From Kiritimatiellia bacterium (GTDB lineage Bacteria > Verrucomicrobiota > Kiritimatiellia > SLAD01): a stretch of DNA of 15,213 nt. Position 1 is the first letter of the stretch. Each line of letters starts with the position of its first letter. Location of the stretch: assembly GCA_007134175.1 (NCBI GenBank), contig SLLF01000367.1:1-15213 (forward strand), written 5' to 3'. The notes under the pieces are model-generated. The model was not told the DNA's origin. It worked only from the letters and a program-made list of their open reading frames with translations, and made no database searches. Below, piece by piece: positions 5,965 to 14,273 of the stretch. Position numbers and translations under genes: made by a program.

Positions 5965-7407
5965 TCAACCATGATCCTGGGCCCATTGACGGGCCAGGGC
6001 GTCGTCCACATCGGTGGCGGGCTCGACGGGTGGCAATAGGTCGGTATTGCCGCCACCATCTTCAAAATTGATGTCCATGTTGCGCGGATTGGTTTTCCAG
6101 GCCCCGGCCGTGAAGTCGGGAATGTCGATCGCGCTGGATCGATTCAGCACCGACCATTGACTGAGCGGGGCGAGGGCGCTCCAGGCGGCGGCATCATAGA
6201 CATCCTGGGGCAGCGGTAACCCGTTACGCAGACAGTCGATCAGGTGCCAATCCATGCGCAGATCGGATCCGCCATGACCATGCCGTTCAGTAGACGCACC
6301 CAGCTTCCGCGCCAGTTCGGGGGTAAAGCGCTCGCGAATCGCAGCGCATTCTGATTCGTCGACCCAGTGCCCCCCGGTGGCAATGCGCGGCGGTGGCGGA
6401 TCGAAGAGCGCGCAGCCGGCGGTGCCGTATATGCCGTGAATGAGGTTATGCGGCTGCGGCGTGTGCGCATCGTGCTGGACGACGATGGTCCGCCCCCGCA
6501 CCGTCCGGATCAAGGTCGTGTTCATGTTACCGCGATAGGCCAGTTTACTCAACGGGGTGTACGTGTCCGGATCGTCCTGAGCCAGCTCCCGGGCTTTGGC
6601 GGCCAGATTGAAATCACCACTTTCCATTGAGACCATGTAGTCGAATTGGTCGCCCCGGTTAATGTCCATGATTTGCGCGATCGGCCCTACCCCATGAGTG
6701 GGATAGAGATTGCCCCGGCGTTCGGCATAGGCCTTCAACCACCACCAGTCGGTGTAGTTGCCTGTCCCCCAGGTGCCTTTGGCTTTTGAACCCAGGTTGT
6801 TGTTGACCTTGCTGGTGTTGTAGGCCCCCTCCGCGTGCACAATGTCGCCGAAGAACCCGGCCTTGGCCATCATGAGCGTCTGTAACTGAAACGTCATGTA
6901 GGAATAATTCTCCAGCATCATGAAATGCCGGCGCGTTTCCTCCGCCGCCTGTACCAGTTTCCAGCAGTCGGCCATCTCCCACGCGGCAGGCACCTCGCAA
7001 GCAACGTGCTTGCCCTGCCGCATGGCATAGATCGAGATGGGCGCGTGCAAGGGAATCGGCGTGCAGACAAAGATCAAGTCCAGATCCGCCTGCTGGCAGC
7101 AGGCTTGCCACGCATCTTCGCTACCGGTATGAATTGTCGGCTCGTGTCCGGCCGCTTGAGTCCACGCCAAGCCGCGCTGGATCTGTTGCGGTGTTTTGTC
7201 GCAGAGTGCGCGGATTTCAACGTTGCCGATCTGAACCAGCGCCTTGACGTGATTTGGACCACGATTACCCAAGCCGATGACCCCAACCCGGACCGTATCA
7301 ATCTTGGGTGCGCGGAACTTCGTCATGTTATGGCGCGTCACGTGTCGGGCACTATATTGCCGATTCAAGGTGACTAAATCCGGATTACGAACGGCTTCAA
7401 TCTGCAT
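5965..7407 (-). CDS. Gfo/Idh/MocA oxidoreductase, GH109 (alpha-N-acetylgalactosaminidase) type
   Basis: A 480-residue NAD-dependent protein. GH109 enzymes cleave terminal alpha-N-acetylgalactosamine through a tightly bound NAD and a transient oxidation. Visible motifs: the nucleotide-binding loop GVIGLGNRG (42-50); CEVPAAW (137-143), where the usual EKP lysine is replaced as in GH109; MLENYSY (164-170); FFGDIVHAEGAY (185-196); NLYPTHGVGPIAQIMDINRGD (233-253); GHGGSD (377-382); VYDAAAWSALAPLS (403-416); and IPDFTAGAW (429-437). Unlike many GH109 enzymes it has no Tat or Sec signal, so it should be cytoplasmic and act on imported sugars. I chose ATG 7407 because AGAAGGG lies upstream and a strong promoter sits about 37 nt away. 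ATG 7326, just before the Rossmann fold, is an alternative without an SD. Family assignment is strong; the exact substrate is not shown, and some relatives are plain sugar dehydrogenases. Confidence 0.9.
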   Translation of the reverse strand: MQIEAVRNPDLVTLNRQYSARHVTRHNMTKFRAPKIDTVRVGVIGLGNRGPNHVKALVQIGNVEIRALCDKTPQQIQRGLAWTQAAGHEPTIHTGSEDAWQACCQQADLDLIFVCTPIPLHAPISIYAMRQGKHVACEVPAAWEMADCWKLVQAAEETRRHFMMLENYSYMTFQLQTLMMAKAGFFGDIVHAEGAYNTSKVNNNLGSKAKGTWGTGNYTDWWWLKAYAERRGNLYPTHGVGPIAQIMDINRGDQFDYMVSMESGDFNLAAKARELAQDDPDTYTPLSKLAYRGNMNTTLIRTVRGRTIVVQHDAHTPQPHNLIHGIYGTAGCALFDPPPPRIATGGHWVDESECAAIRERFTPELARKLGASTERHGHGGSDLRMDWHLIDCLRNGLPLPQDVYDAAAWSALAPLSQWSVLNRSSAIDIPDFTAGAWKTNPRNMDINFEDGGGNTDLLPPVEPATDVDDALARQWAQDHG

Positions 7408-7443
7408 GGTGTCGGTATTCCCTTCTGGTTGACAACTCCGCGC

Positions 7444-7473
7444 ATTATATATGATGGGCCGCGTTTGTGTAAG
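7444..7473 (-). promoter_or_regulatory. Promoter of the GH109-like gene
   Basis: On the minus strand CTTACA (7473-7468), an 18-nt spacer and a perfect TATAAT (7449-7444) precede the gene. Transcription would start near 7437, leaving a leader of about 30 nt containing the AGAAGGG ribosome site before ATG 7407. The 109-nt spacer after recJ and this promoter suggest separate expression. Confidence 0.6.
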
Positions 7474-7516
7474 CTCTGAAACTGATCAACCGGCTCAACA
7501 GGGCGCCCGACCCGCT

Positions 7517-9238
7517 TCACAGGGTACTTAGTCGCCAGTCCTGGACTACGAGTTGTAATTGAGTTCGCCCCCGGTAAGTGTTGGCATTGAGCTGAAAGGC
7601 GATGTCGAGCGGGCCGTCCGGCACCGTGCGATCCGCCTTGTTGAAGGCGATGGCGTCCAACTGGGTGTTGCCGTCCAGCACCGTGAACTTCAGGTGGTTT
7701 TGGCCCACCGTGCGGGGGGTGCCCAGCAGCCGCACGCCACGCACGGCCCAAACGGGCTTGGTATTACCTAGCCCAAACGGAGCCATCCGCTCCAGCGCCT
7801 CCCATAATGGCCACTCCATCTCGTCCAAGGCGACCCAGGCATCAACGGGTTGTCGGGGGCGCAAGGCGGACCGATCCACCCGCGCCCGGACCGTATCGTT
7901 AAACCGTTCCCGGAAGGTATCGATCCGTGCCGGATCAAGCTGCAGTCCCGCCGCCATGGCGTGTCCGCCAAAGGTCAGCAGGCTGTCGGAACAGTCGCGC
8001 AGGCCGGCTACCATATCGAACGGCGCCAGGCTGCGTGCGGAGCCCCGCGCCGTCCCGTCGGGGGCTATGCCGATCACCACGGTGGGGCGCGCGTACTGCG
8101 CGCAGATGCGCGAGGCGGCAATGCCAATCACCCCGGGATGCCAATCATCACCGGCTACCACGACTCCGTAATCCCGGTCGGGATCAAAATGTTTTTCCAT
8201 CCATTGCAGCGCCGTTGTGACGATACGTCGCTCAACCTCCTGCCGTTCTTTATTCGCCTCGTTCAGGCAGGTCGCCGCGCGCGCCGCCTGAGCGGGATCC
8301 TCGGTCAATAGCAAGTCCAACGCTTCCTGTGCGGTACCCAAGCGTCCAGCGGCATTGAGGCGCGGGCCCAGCAGAAACCCAACATGGTAGGCGGTGACTG
8401 CCCCATCTAGACCGGCCACGGATTTAAGCGCCACCAGACCGGCCTTGGCGGTCTGGGACAACTGCTCCAAGCCGTACCGAGCCAGCATCCGGTTTTCTGC
8501 TTGCAGCGGGACCATGTCCGCAATCGTACCCAGCGCAACCCAATCCAAATGCGGCCGCAAATCGAGCTGGTTGGCTGCAGGCTGGCCCGCCAACCGCAAC
8601 GTCTTCAAGAGTCCGTGGGCCAGTTTGAAGGCCACGCCGACGCCGGCCAAATCGCTCCACGGCCGGGGCGCTGCGGCAGCCCGCTTCGGGTTCACTACGG
8701 CCCGCGCGGGTGCGAGCTCCGCGCCAATTTGGTGGTGGTCGGTCACCACCACATCCACGCCCGCCTGCTGCGCCCGCTCGACCGCCGCCACCGATCCGGT
8801 ACCGCAATCAACGGTAACGATACAGTGAGGGTCGTGCTCGGCCAACGCCCGTTCCAGCGGTTCAATGCCCAACCCGTAGCCATCATCGACCCGGTGCGGC
8901 AGGAACGGGATCGCGGTCGTGCCAAGCTCTCGCAGTACCGTCACCAGCAGGGCCGTGCTGGTGATCCCGTCCACATCGTAATCGCCATACACCAATACGC
9001 GCTCACGACGGGTCACCGCCTGCGCCAGGCGCTCAACCGCCGGCAGCATGTCCGGCAAGTCCAAGGGATCGGAGAGCGCACTCAAGCGTGGCTGCAACCA
9101 GCGGTCCACCGCTGCGGCCGAGGTTTGGCCGCGCGCCGCCAGCACCGCGCAAGCCGGTCGCGGCAGACCGGTCGCGGCCACCAACTCCTTGACGGTATCG
9201 GCGTCGCACGGTGTTTCTTCCCAAATGGCCGTTTCCAT
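7517..9238 (-). CDS. recJ: Single-stranded-DNA-specific exonuclease RecJ
   Basis: A 5'-3' single-strand DNA exonuclease used in recombination, mismatch repair and replication restart, in the cytoplasm. The 573-residue length is normal. DHH-family motifs are intact: VYGDYDVDGITS with D86, D88 and D90; PHRVDDGYGL (114-123); TVDCGTGS with D144; TDHHQ (166-170); LNAAGRLGTA (294-303); and the DHHA1-domain FGGHAMAAGL (423-432). The C-terminal OB-fold region (about 455-573) contains APFGLGN and the conserved end LQLVVQDWRL. The start ATG 9238 lacks a clear SD but gives a family-like N-terminus (WEETPCDADTVKELV). It is divergent from the M48 protease gene across 122 nt, and the GH109-like gene follows 109 nt downstream under its own promoter. 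Confidence 0.97.
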   Translation of the reverse strand: METAIWEETPCDADTVKELVAATGLPRPACAVLAARGQTSAAAVDRWLQPRLSALSDPLDLPDMLPAVERLAQAVTRRERVLVYGDYDVDGITSTALLVTVLRELGTTAIPFLPHRVDDGYGLGIEPLERALAEHDPHCIVTVDCGTGSVAAVERAQQAGVDVVVTDHHQIGAELAPARAVVNPKRAAAAPRPWSDLAGVGVAFKLAHGLLKTLRLAGQPAANQLDLRPHLDWVALGTIADMVPLQAENRMLARYGLEQLSQTAKAGLVALKSVAGLDGAVTAYHVGFLLGPRLNAAGRLGTAQEALDLLLTEDPAQAARAATCLNEANKERQEVERRIVTTALQWMEKHFDPDRDYGVVVAGDDWHPGVIGIAASRICAQYARPTVVIGIAPDGTARGSARSLAPFDMVAGLRDCSDSLLTFGGHAMAAGLQLDPARIDTFRERFNDTVRARVDRSALRPRQPVDAWVALDEMEWPLWEALERMAPFGLGNTKPVWAVRGVRLLGTPRTVGQNHLKFTVLDGNTQLDAIAFNKADRTVPDGPLDIAFQLNANTYRGRTQLQLVVQDWRLSTL

Positions 9239-9290
9239 TACCGGTCAGCCTAGCGCGGATATCGCATGGGGTCGAGCCGTAGCTGAATAG

Positions 9291-9320
9291 TTGCCGGGCC
9301 GCACCGTCTAATGGTACAAG
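9291..9320 (+). promoter_or_regulatory. Possible extended -10 promoter of the M48 protease gene
   Basis: TTGCCG (9291-9296), an 18-nt spacer ending in TGG, then TACAAG (9315-9320) make a moderate match to a sigma-70 promoter with an extended -10. It would give a leader of about 35 nt containing the AGGAGG site at 9350-9355. Weak evidence. Confidence 0.3.
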
Positions 9321-9360
9321 CCAACAGGCGTGGAGAAAGCGTCGATGACAGGAGGGCGGC

Positions 9361-10422
9361 ATGATGAACACGGGACGATCAACTATTGCTGGGACAGGAA
9401 AGCTTGGTCAACGGCTTCTGCCCGGGGGTCGCGCACTACTGGCGGTCAGTGCGGTGGCCCTATGGACCGGCTGCGCCACGACACAATTCGACCCGGTTAC
9501 GGGCCGGGACGTCCGCAACCTGTACACGCTGGATGAAGATATAAATCTCGGACTAAGCGTCCGGGACGATATCCTGGAGGCGACCAAGGAGGCCGGGATC
9601 CCCATCAATCAGGATCCGGCGATGCAAAACACGCTTTCCAATATGATGCATCGGATCGCCGCCGTATCGCACTTCCCGGAGCTCCCCTATTCCGTCACCT
9701 TGATCCACACCAACATCGTCAATGCCGCTTGTGCACCGGGTGGGCAGCTATTCTTTTGGGAAGGCTTGTACGATCCCAAAACAGGCTTGGTAAACCGGGA
9801 CGACGAGAACGAGCTGGCTGCGGTTATGGGCCACGAGATCGCGCACGCCACGGCGCGGCACACCACGCGGCGGATCACGCGCACCATGCCGATCAACGTT
9901 CTCCTGCTGGCCGGGGCCCTGGCGGCGGAGATGACGGACAATCAGGATTGGGCCTTGGTACTGGGCGGCGCATTTGTGGTCTACCAGGGATTAATACTAC
10001 CGCGTTACTCGCGGGAAGATGAATACGAGGCGGACCGCGTGGGGTTGATGTACATGGCACAGGCAGGCTACGACCCGCGCGCGGCGCTCCGCATCTGGCA
10101 GCGGGCGCATCAGCGGGATGGCGACCCGGGCGTTTTACAGTACTTGGCGTCACATCCTACGCATCGCAAACGCACGCGCCAATTGAACCGCATGATCCCG
10201 GAGGCCATGGAGTTGTACCGCGAAGCCACCGGTTCTTATCCGCCTGGTTATGCCGCCTACTCGCATTACACCCCGCCCCGGGCGAAAACGACAGCCGCCG
10301 ATCAGTGGTGGGCGCACTGGCACGCGACCTGGCCCGAGCCGGAAACCGGGGTGGTGGGTGCGCACGCGGCCCACGCCCATGGGGTTCACGCCTGCTGTTC
10401 CGCCCATTCCGCCGCGAAATAG
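9361..10422 (+). CDS. M48-family zinc metalloprotease, predicted lipoprotein
   Basis: A 353-residue envelope protease of the M48 (HtpX/BepA/LoiP-like) family, whose members degrade or help assemble outer-membrane proteins. The zinc site is complete: H158, E159 and H162 in GHEIAHATARH, and E223 in EYEADRVG. The family's SHP motif is at 264-266. Residues about 24-38 form a hydrophobic signal ending ALWTGC, so Cys38 is a likely lipidation site, although Trp at -3 is unusual for a lipobox. Two ATGs follow a strong AGGAGG (9350-9355): 9361 (spacing 5) and 9364 (spacing 8); the second may be the real start. About 70 residues extend past the protease core and end in a His/Cys-rich tail (333-353) with four His between 335 and 343, then Cys345, Cys346 and His349. 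The last 37 bp overlap the 3' end of hemB on the other strand. Confidence 0.93.
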   Translation: MMNTGRSTIAGTGKLGQRLLPGGRALLAVSAVALWTGCATTQFDPVTGRDVRNLYTLDEDINLGLSVRDDILEATKEAGIPINQDPAMQNTLSNMMHRIAAVSHFPELPYSVTLIHTNIVNAACAPGGQLFFWEGLYDPKTGLVNRDDENELAAVMGHEIAHATARHTTRRITRTMPINVLLLAGALAAEMTDNQDWALVLGGAFVVYQGLILPRYSREDEYEADRVGLMYMAQAGYDPRAALRIWQRAHQRDGDPGVLQYLASHPTHRKRTRQLNRMIPEAMELYREATGSYPPGYAAYSHYTPPRAKTTAADQWWAHWHATWPEPETGVVGAHAAHAHGVHACCSAHSAAK

Positions 10423-11387
10423 GTTAGGATCATATCGGCTCCCGCCCGCTTGATCGCCAGCAACGATTCATCGCGGACGGATGCATAATCGAGCCAGCCC
10501 AGTTGCGCGGCCGCATGAATCTGGGCGTACTCGCCCGATACCTGATACGCCGCCAGCGGCAGATCGGTGCGACGGCGCAGCGCATGGAGCACATCCAGAT
10601 ACGGACCCGCCGGCTTCACCATCAGCGCGTCGGCCCCTTCCTGGTCGTCCAGCAGCGCATCAGCTACAGCCTCGCGGCGGTTGGCGGGATTGAGCTGATA
10701 GGTCCGCTTATCCAAAGATGTCGTCCCGGCGGCGCGCGAGCTGCCCACGGCTTCGCGGAACGGCCCGTAATAAGCCGAGGCGAATTTAGCGGCGTAGGCC
10801 AAAATGCCGGTCCCGGCATGGCCCGCCTCATCCAGCGCCGTGCGCAACCCCCCCACCCGTCCATCCATCATGTCCGATGGAGCCACCCAATCGGCCCCGG
10901 ATTCCGCCAGGCGGATACCCAAGGCTTGCAATACTGGAATAGTCGCATCGTTGTCGACATCCCGGCCGTCTGCCGTCAACACGCCGTCATGACCGTGGTC
11001 CGTGTAAGGGTCCAGCGCCACATCGGCAATCAGCCATAGCTGGGGGTACGCCTGCTTAACTGCCCGCACCGCGCGATAGATCAAGTTGTCGGCCGCGTGC
11101 ACGTGGCTCCCGCTGCCGTCCTTGAGCCCCGGCTCGATTTGCGGGAACACCGCCACCGCCGGGATACCGAGATCGACCAGCCGTCCGCATTCCGCCACCA
11201 ATCCCCCTGGCGCATAGCGGTACATACCGGGCATGCTGTCGATCGACTGCGGCGGTCCGGTGCCGTCGGTGACAAACAGCGGCTGGATAAGATCGCGCAC
11301 ATCGAGGCGTACCTCTTGCACCAGGGCCCGCACGGCGGCGGTCTGACGTTTACGGCGCGAGCGATAGGCGGGAAACGATGCGGACAT
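10386..11387 (-). CDS. hemB: Delta-aminolevulinic acid dehydratase (porphobilinogen synthase)
   Basis: Condenses two 5-aminolevulinate molecules to porphobilinogen, the second common step of heme synthesis, in the cytoplasm. The 333-residue product shows the two active-site lysines: K201 (AYAAKFASAYYGPFREA) and the Schiff-base K258 (MVKPAGPYLD). The metal-site region DVALDPYTDHGHDG (122-135) has Ala/Asp/Asp where zinc enzymes have three cysteines, so this is the Asp-rich, zinc-independent, magnesium-activated type as in Pseudomonas. The frame is open to an ATG at 11468, but ATG 11387 has a clear AAGGAG SD 9 nt upstream and gives the standard N-terminus. rsmB ends 77 nt upstream on the same strand, so the two are probably co-transcribed. 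The 3' end overlaps the M48 protease gene by 37 bp. Confidence 0.97.
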   Translation of the reverse strand: MSASFPAYRSRRKRQTAAVRALVQEVRLDVRDLIQPLFVTDGTGPPQSIDSMPGMYRYAPGGLVAECGRLVDLGIPAVAVFPQIEPGLKDGSGSHVHAADNLIYRAVRAVKQAYPQLWLIADVALDPYTDHGHDGVLTADGRDVDNDATIPVLQALGIRLAESGADWVAPSDMMDGRVGGLRTALDEAGHAGTGILAYAAKFASAYYGPFREAVGSSRAAGTTSLDKRTYQLNPANRREAVADALLDDQEGADALMVKPAGPYLDVLHALRRRTDLPLAAYQVSGEYAQIHAAAQLGWLDYASVRDESLLAIKRAGADMILTYFAAEWAEQQA

Positions 11388-11464
11388 AGGCCGGAACTCC
11401 TTGGTTATGGCCGGTAAGATTACCCGAAGAACGCCCTGCAGACAACTGGATACCAACGGGTAAA

Positions 11465-12721
11465 TCACCGCCTGCGACGCAGGCGGGCGGCATAAGCCCC
11501 GTCGGTCTGGTCATGTGGTGGGAAGCGGAACGCGGCTTCCTCCAACTCGAATTCAGGATGGCGCTTTAGCCACGCGCGGACTTGCCCCTCGTTTTCTTCC
11601 GTCTCCAGGCTGCACGTGCTGTAGACTAACCGACCACCGGGTCGCACGCTGCGCGACGCTTGATCGAGCATGGCCGCCTGCAATTCCGTCAACTGCCTCA
11701 ACTGCGCCTCGTCTAAACGGTAGCGCGCATCCGGCCGACGACGGATAACGCCGGTATTGGAACAGGGGACGTCCAGCAGTAAACCGTCAAACAGTTGCTC
11801 GGTTGAATCGGAAAGGGCATTAAAGGTGGTGAGTTGCACATCCTTGTAACCGCAACGCCGGCAATTCGCTTCCAGTTGCCGGATGCGCAGCGGATTTATA
11901 TCGGAGGCCCACAGCCCTTGCCCTCGCAGGCGATCGGCGATGGCCACCGCTTTGCCACCCGGTGCGGCACAGCGGTCGGCAATCTTTTCACCGGGTTGCG
12001 GGTCCAGCAGGTCCACCGCCAGGAGGGTAGCTGGATCCTGCACCATGTAGGCCCCTTCGGCAAAACCGGGACATTTGGCCACGGGCCGCATATCCGCCAG
12101 TGCAATAAAATCGGGATGGGCCATGGCCGGTTCCGCCGCAATCCCCTCGCACAGTAGCTGTTCAAGCGCGGCCGCCCGCGATAGTGGGGGACGTACCCGC
12201 AACAGCAGTGCCGGCTTGCGGTTGTTCCAGACGCAGAGACGCAGCGTATCCGCTTCGCCAAAGGCGGTGCGCCACCGCGCCAGGAGGCTGGATGGATGAC
12301 TAAAGCGTATGCTTGGCGGCTGTTGATGGAGTTCGTCCAGCAGCACGGTGCGCTCGCGCAAGGCGCGACGCAACACGGCGTTGACCAGCGGGGCATGGCG
12401 CCGAGTCCCTATCGATTTGGCGGCTTCCACTGTTTCGTAAACGGCGGCATAGGGCTCCACCTCGTCCATGAACAGCACTTGGTACAAACCCACCCATAGC
12501 ACGGGGCGCACCTTGCCCGTCGGGACGCGGCGCGGCACCAATTTGCTCAATATCCAGTCCAGCCCGTATTGACGGCGCACCACCCCTAAGACCATCTCGG
12601 TGATAAATGCCCGGTCCCGGTCGAGTGGTTGCAGACGGTGCTGCGGCATGGCCCCATGCTCAAGGTAGCCCTGCAGGATGCGCGCGGCTTCATAACGGCT
12701 ATTAAACAAAAGGGGCGTCAT
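11465..12721 (-). CDS. rsmB: 16S rRNA (cytosine-967-C5)-methyltransferase
   Basis: Methylates C967 of 16S rRNA using S-adenosylmethionine, during ribosome assembly. The 418 residues hold an N-terminal NusB-like RNA-binding domain (about 1-130, with AVYETVEAAK and PLVNAVLRR), a linker, and the methyltransferase domain. Motifs: SAM loop DRCAAPGGKA (249-258), ASDINPLRI (272-280), LLDVPCSNTGVIRRRPDARYR (315-335) with Cys320 that releases the product, and STCSLETEENEGQV (368-381) with catalytic Cys370. The ending DGAYAARLRRRR fits, though most relatives have DGFF. Start ATG 12721 has a weak SD (GGTGA); a TATACT box 13 nt before the ATG suggests a short leader. Likely first gene of an rsmB-hemB transcript. 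Confidence 0.95.
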   Translation of the reverse strand: MTPLLFNSRYEAARILQGYLEHGAMPQHRLQPLDRDRAFITEMVLGVVRRQYGLDWILSKLVPRRVPTGKVRPVLWVGLYQVLFMDEVEPYAAVYETVEAAKSIGTRRHAPLVNAVLRRALRERTVLLDELHQQPPSIRFSHPSSLLARWRTAFGEADTLRLCVWNNRKPALLLRVRPPLSRAAALEQLLCEGIAAEPAMAHPDFIALADMRPVAKCPGFAEGAYMVQDPATLLAVDLLDPQPGEKIADRCAAPGGKAVAIADRLRGQGLWASDINPLRIRQLEANCRRCGYKDVQLTTFNALSDSTEQLFDGLLLDVPCSNTGVIRRRPDARYRLDEAQLRQLTELQAAMLDQASRSVRPGGRLVYSTCSLETEENEGQVRAWLKRHPEFELEEAAFRFPPHDQTDGAYAARLRRRR

Positions 12722-12733
12722 ACGTCACCGTGC

Positions 12734-12739
12734 AGTATA
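12734..12739 (-). promoter_or_regulatory. Possible -10 box of rsmB
   Basis: TATACT on the minus strand matches the -10 consensus at five of six positions. No good -35 sits 16-18 nt upstream (CGCCAA). Transcription would start about 6 nt before the ATG at 12721, giving a very short leader. Confidence 0.3.
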
Positions 12740-12816
12740 ACGGTCAGCAGAAATTATTGGCGAGTGTTTTCGGAAAATAATGGAAAAAAGAGGGGAACAC
12801 CCGTAGACTGTCCGCC

Positions 12817-13314
12817 ATGAAAGATCACCATTCAGCTCCGTTGCGAAGCGGTTGGCGGGCGGGCATGCAGGTGGGCCTGTTGCTGGTGCTGGCCACGATG
12901 CTGGCGGGTTGTTCGTGGCGCGATCCGCGGCGCTCACCCCCACGACGGCTGGCGGCGAGCGCGGCGCAAGTGCAGCGTTTAGAGGTGACCGCCTACTGCC
13001 CCTGCGGCAGCTGCTGCGGCTGGGAACGCAATTGGTGGGGGCGTCCCGTCTATAGTTACGGCCCGCAAAAAGGGCAACGCAAGCAGATCGGCTTGACCGC
13101 CAGCGGAACCCGGGCGCGGCTGGGCACGATTGCCGCCGATACGCGCATTTATCCTTTTGGCACGGTCATGTATGTTCCCGGCTACGGTTATGGCGTGGTG
13201 GAAGACCGTGGTGGCGCCATTCGCGGACAGAAAATCGACCTGTTCTTCCGCACCCACCAGCAGGCCTTGGAATGGGGGCGTCAACACAAGGACATCAGGA
13301 TCTGGCTGCCTTGA
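12817..13314 (+). CDS. 3D-domain lipoprotein (MltA/RlpA-like double-psi beta-barrel)
   Basis: A 165-residue predicted envelope lipoprotein. Residues 17-31 form a hydrophobic signal ending in the lipobox LAGC, with Cys32 lipidated. The rest is a 3D (three-aspartate) domain, the fold shared by the MltA catalytic C-terminus and resuscitation-type peptidoglycan hydrolases. The three aspartates are D108 (TIAADTR), D130 (VVEDRGGAI) and D141 (KIDLFF). TASGT (94-98), YPFGTVMYVPGYG (112-124) and the ending ALEWGRQHKDIRIWLP fit the family. A cysteine cluster, YCPCGSCCGW (C61, C63, C66, C67), precedes the core. Lytic activity on cell-wall glycan is inferred from the fold. The start ATG 12817 lacks an SD (GAGGGG lies over 20 nt upstream); ATG 12865 is an alternative but removes the basic signal-peptide start. 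It is divergent from rsmB and converges on thyX with a 9-nt gap. Confidence 0.92.
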   Translation: MKDHHSAPLRSGWRAGMQVGLLLVLATMLAGCSWRDPRRSPPRRLAASAAQVQRLEVTAYCPCGSCCGWERNWWGRPVYSYGPQKGQRKQIGLTASGTRARLGTIAADTRIYPFGTVMYVPGYGYGVVEDRGGAIRGQKIDLFFRTHQQALEWGRQHKDIRIWLP

Positions 13315-13323
13315 GGCCCCGGG

Positions 13324-14145
13324 CTAAGCCAGCTTCGCCTCGAATTCACTCTTTTGGCGTCCGGTCAGCGGGTTGGGCTGTCCGTCCCGCAACGCGCGAA
13401 TAGCACCAATTTCATCCGCGGAAAACCGGCGGCCGTTCAGCACATGCCGCTCAAACGAAGCATAGGCGAGCGGCGCAACAGCCCGGGCAATATCGGCGAT
13501 CACCTGCGCATATTGACGGATTTCCCACTGGGCATGGTGGTCGGTGCGCAGCTTGATAAAGTGAAACAAATTGTGCAGATCCATCTGCCAGTACCACTGC
13601 GTGTACAGGGAGAGTGGCAGGTTGATGCGCGCCAGCTCGCGGGCTATGTCGTCGCCGATCAACTCCTCATACGCGGCATAGGCCGTGCCCTGATCACGGC
13701 GCAGTAGATCGAGGACCTTACGGCTTAATTCCGGCGGGACCTCTTCATCGTCCCGGCCTTGCTTGTTGGCAGCGCTCTGGCGCTTGATCTGCGCGGGTTC
13801 GGGAAGATAGCACTCCCGGTCGAGGACACTGTAGCGCCCGGAAATCTCATTAAGCCGGGCCGTCCGGTGCCGAATCCATTGGCGCGCCACGAAGATCGGC
13901 ATTTTGCAGTGCAGCTCGATGACCACATGTTCAAATGGTGAGGTGTGCTGATGCCGCATCAAGTAATCGATCAAGCCCGCATCCTCGCGCACCGTCTTGG
14001 TGCCGGCCCCGTAGGAAACACGTGCGGTCTGCACGATGCGGGCATCGCCGCCTAAATAGTCCACCAGTCGCACGAATCCGTGATCCAGCACCTGGATTTC
14101 TTTATCTAGCAAAGCTTCTGCTTCCGGTACGATACAATGCGCCAT
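13324..14145 (-). CDS. thyX: Flavin-dependent thymidylate synthase
   Basis: Makes dTMP from dUMP with methylene-tetrahydrofolate, FAD and NADPH, in the cytoplasm. The 273-residue product carries the ThyX signature RHR-x7-S (R92, H93, R94 and S102 in RHRTARLNEISGRY), upstream TSPFEHVVIELHCKMPIFVARQWI, and the C-terminal helix LARINLPLSLYTQWYWQMDLHN (171-192) with the family's active-site Arg173. No ThyA gene is seen here, but the window is too small to say whether this is the only thymidylate synthase. ATG 14145 has an AAAGGGA SD about 4 nt upstream. The AraC regulator ends 155 nt upstream on the same strand, with a hairpin between, so co-transcription is uncertain. Confidence 0.97.
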   Translation of the reverse strand: MAHCIVPEAEALLDKEIQVLDHGFVRLVDYLGGDARIVQTARVSYGAGTKTVREDAGLIDYLMRHQHTSPFEHVVIELHCKMPIFVARQWIRHRTARLNEISGRYSVLDRECYLPEPAQIKRQSAANKQGRDDEEVPPELSRKVLDLLRRDQGTAYAAYEELIGDDIARELARINLPLSLYTQWYWQMDLHNLFHFIKLRTDHHAQWEIRQYAQVIADIARAVAPLAYASFERHVLNGRRFSADEIGAIRALRDGQPNPLTGRQKSEFEAKLA

Positions 14146-14255
14146 GGTTCCCTTTCATGTTTGACTGCCCGGCATCCGGACCATGTCGGCATGATGCGTT
14201 GCCCCGTGAGGCGTGGCAAGTCTCTTTCGCACGGGTACGGCGGGCTCCCGGGAAC

Positions 14256-14273
14256 GCCGAGCCCCAGCTCGGC
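14256..14273. repeat. Perfect hairpin between the AraC regulator and thyX
   Basis: GCCGAGC (14256-14262) and GCTCGGC (14267-14273) pair over 7 bp with a 4-nt loop. It lies just past the stop of the AraC gene. No T-run follows on either strand, so it is not a standard intrinsic terminator; it may slow transcription or stabilise the 3' end of the upstream mRNA. Confidence 0.5.

Noticed and set aside
8501..9253. 250-codon open frame on plus
   Set aside because: Fully antisense to recJ, whose motifs are all intact; no domain recognisable.
11388..11468. N-terminal extension of hemB to ATG 11468
   Set aside because: ATG 11387 has a clear AAGGAG SD and the family N-terminus; the extension would overlap the rsmB stop and is unconserved.
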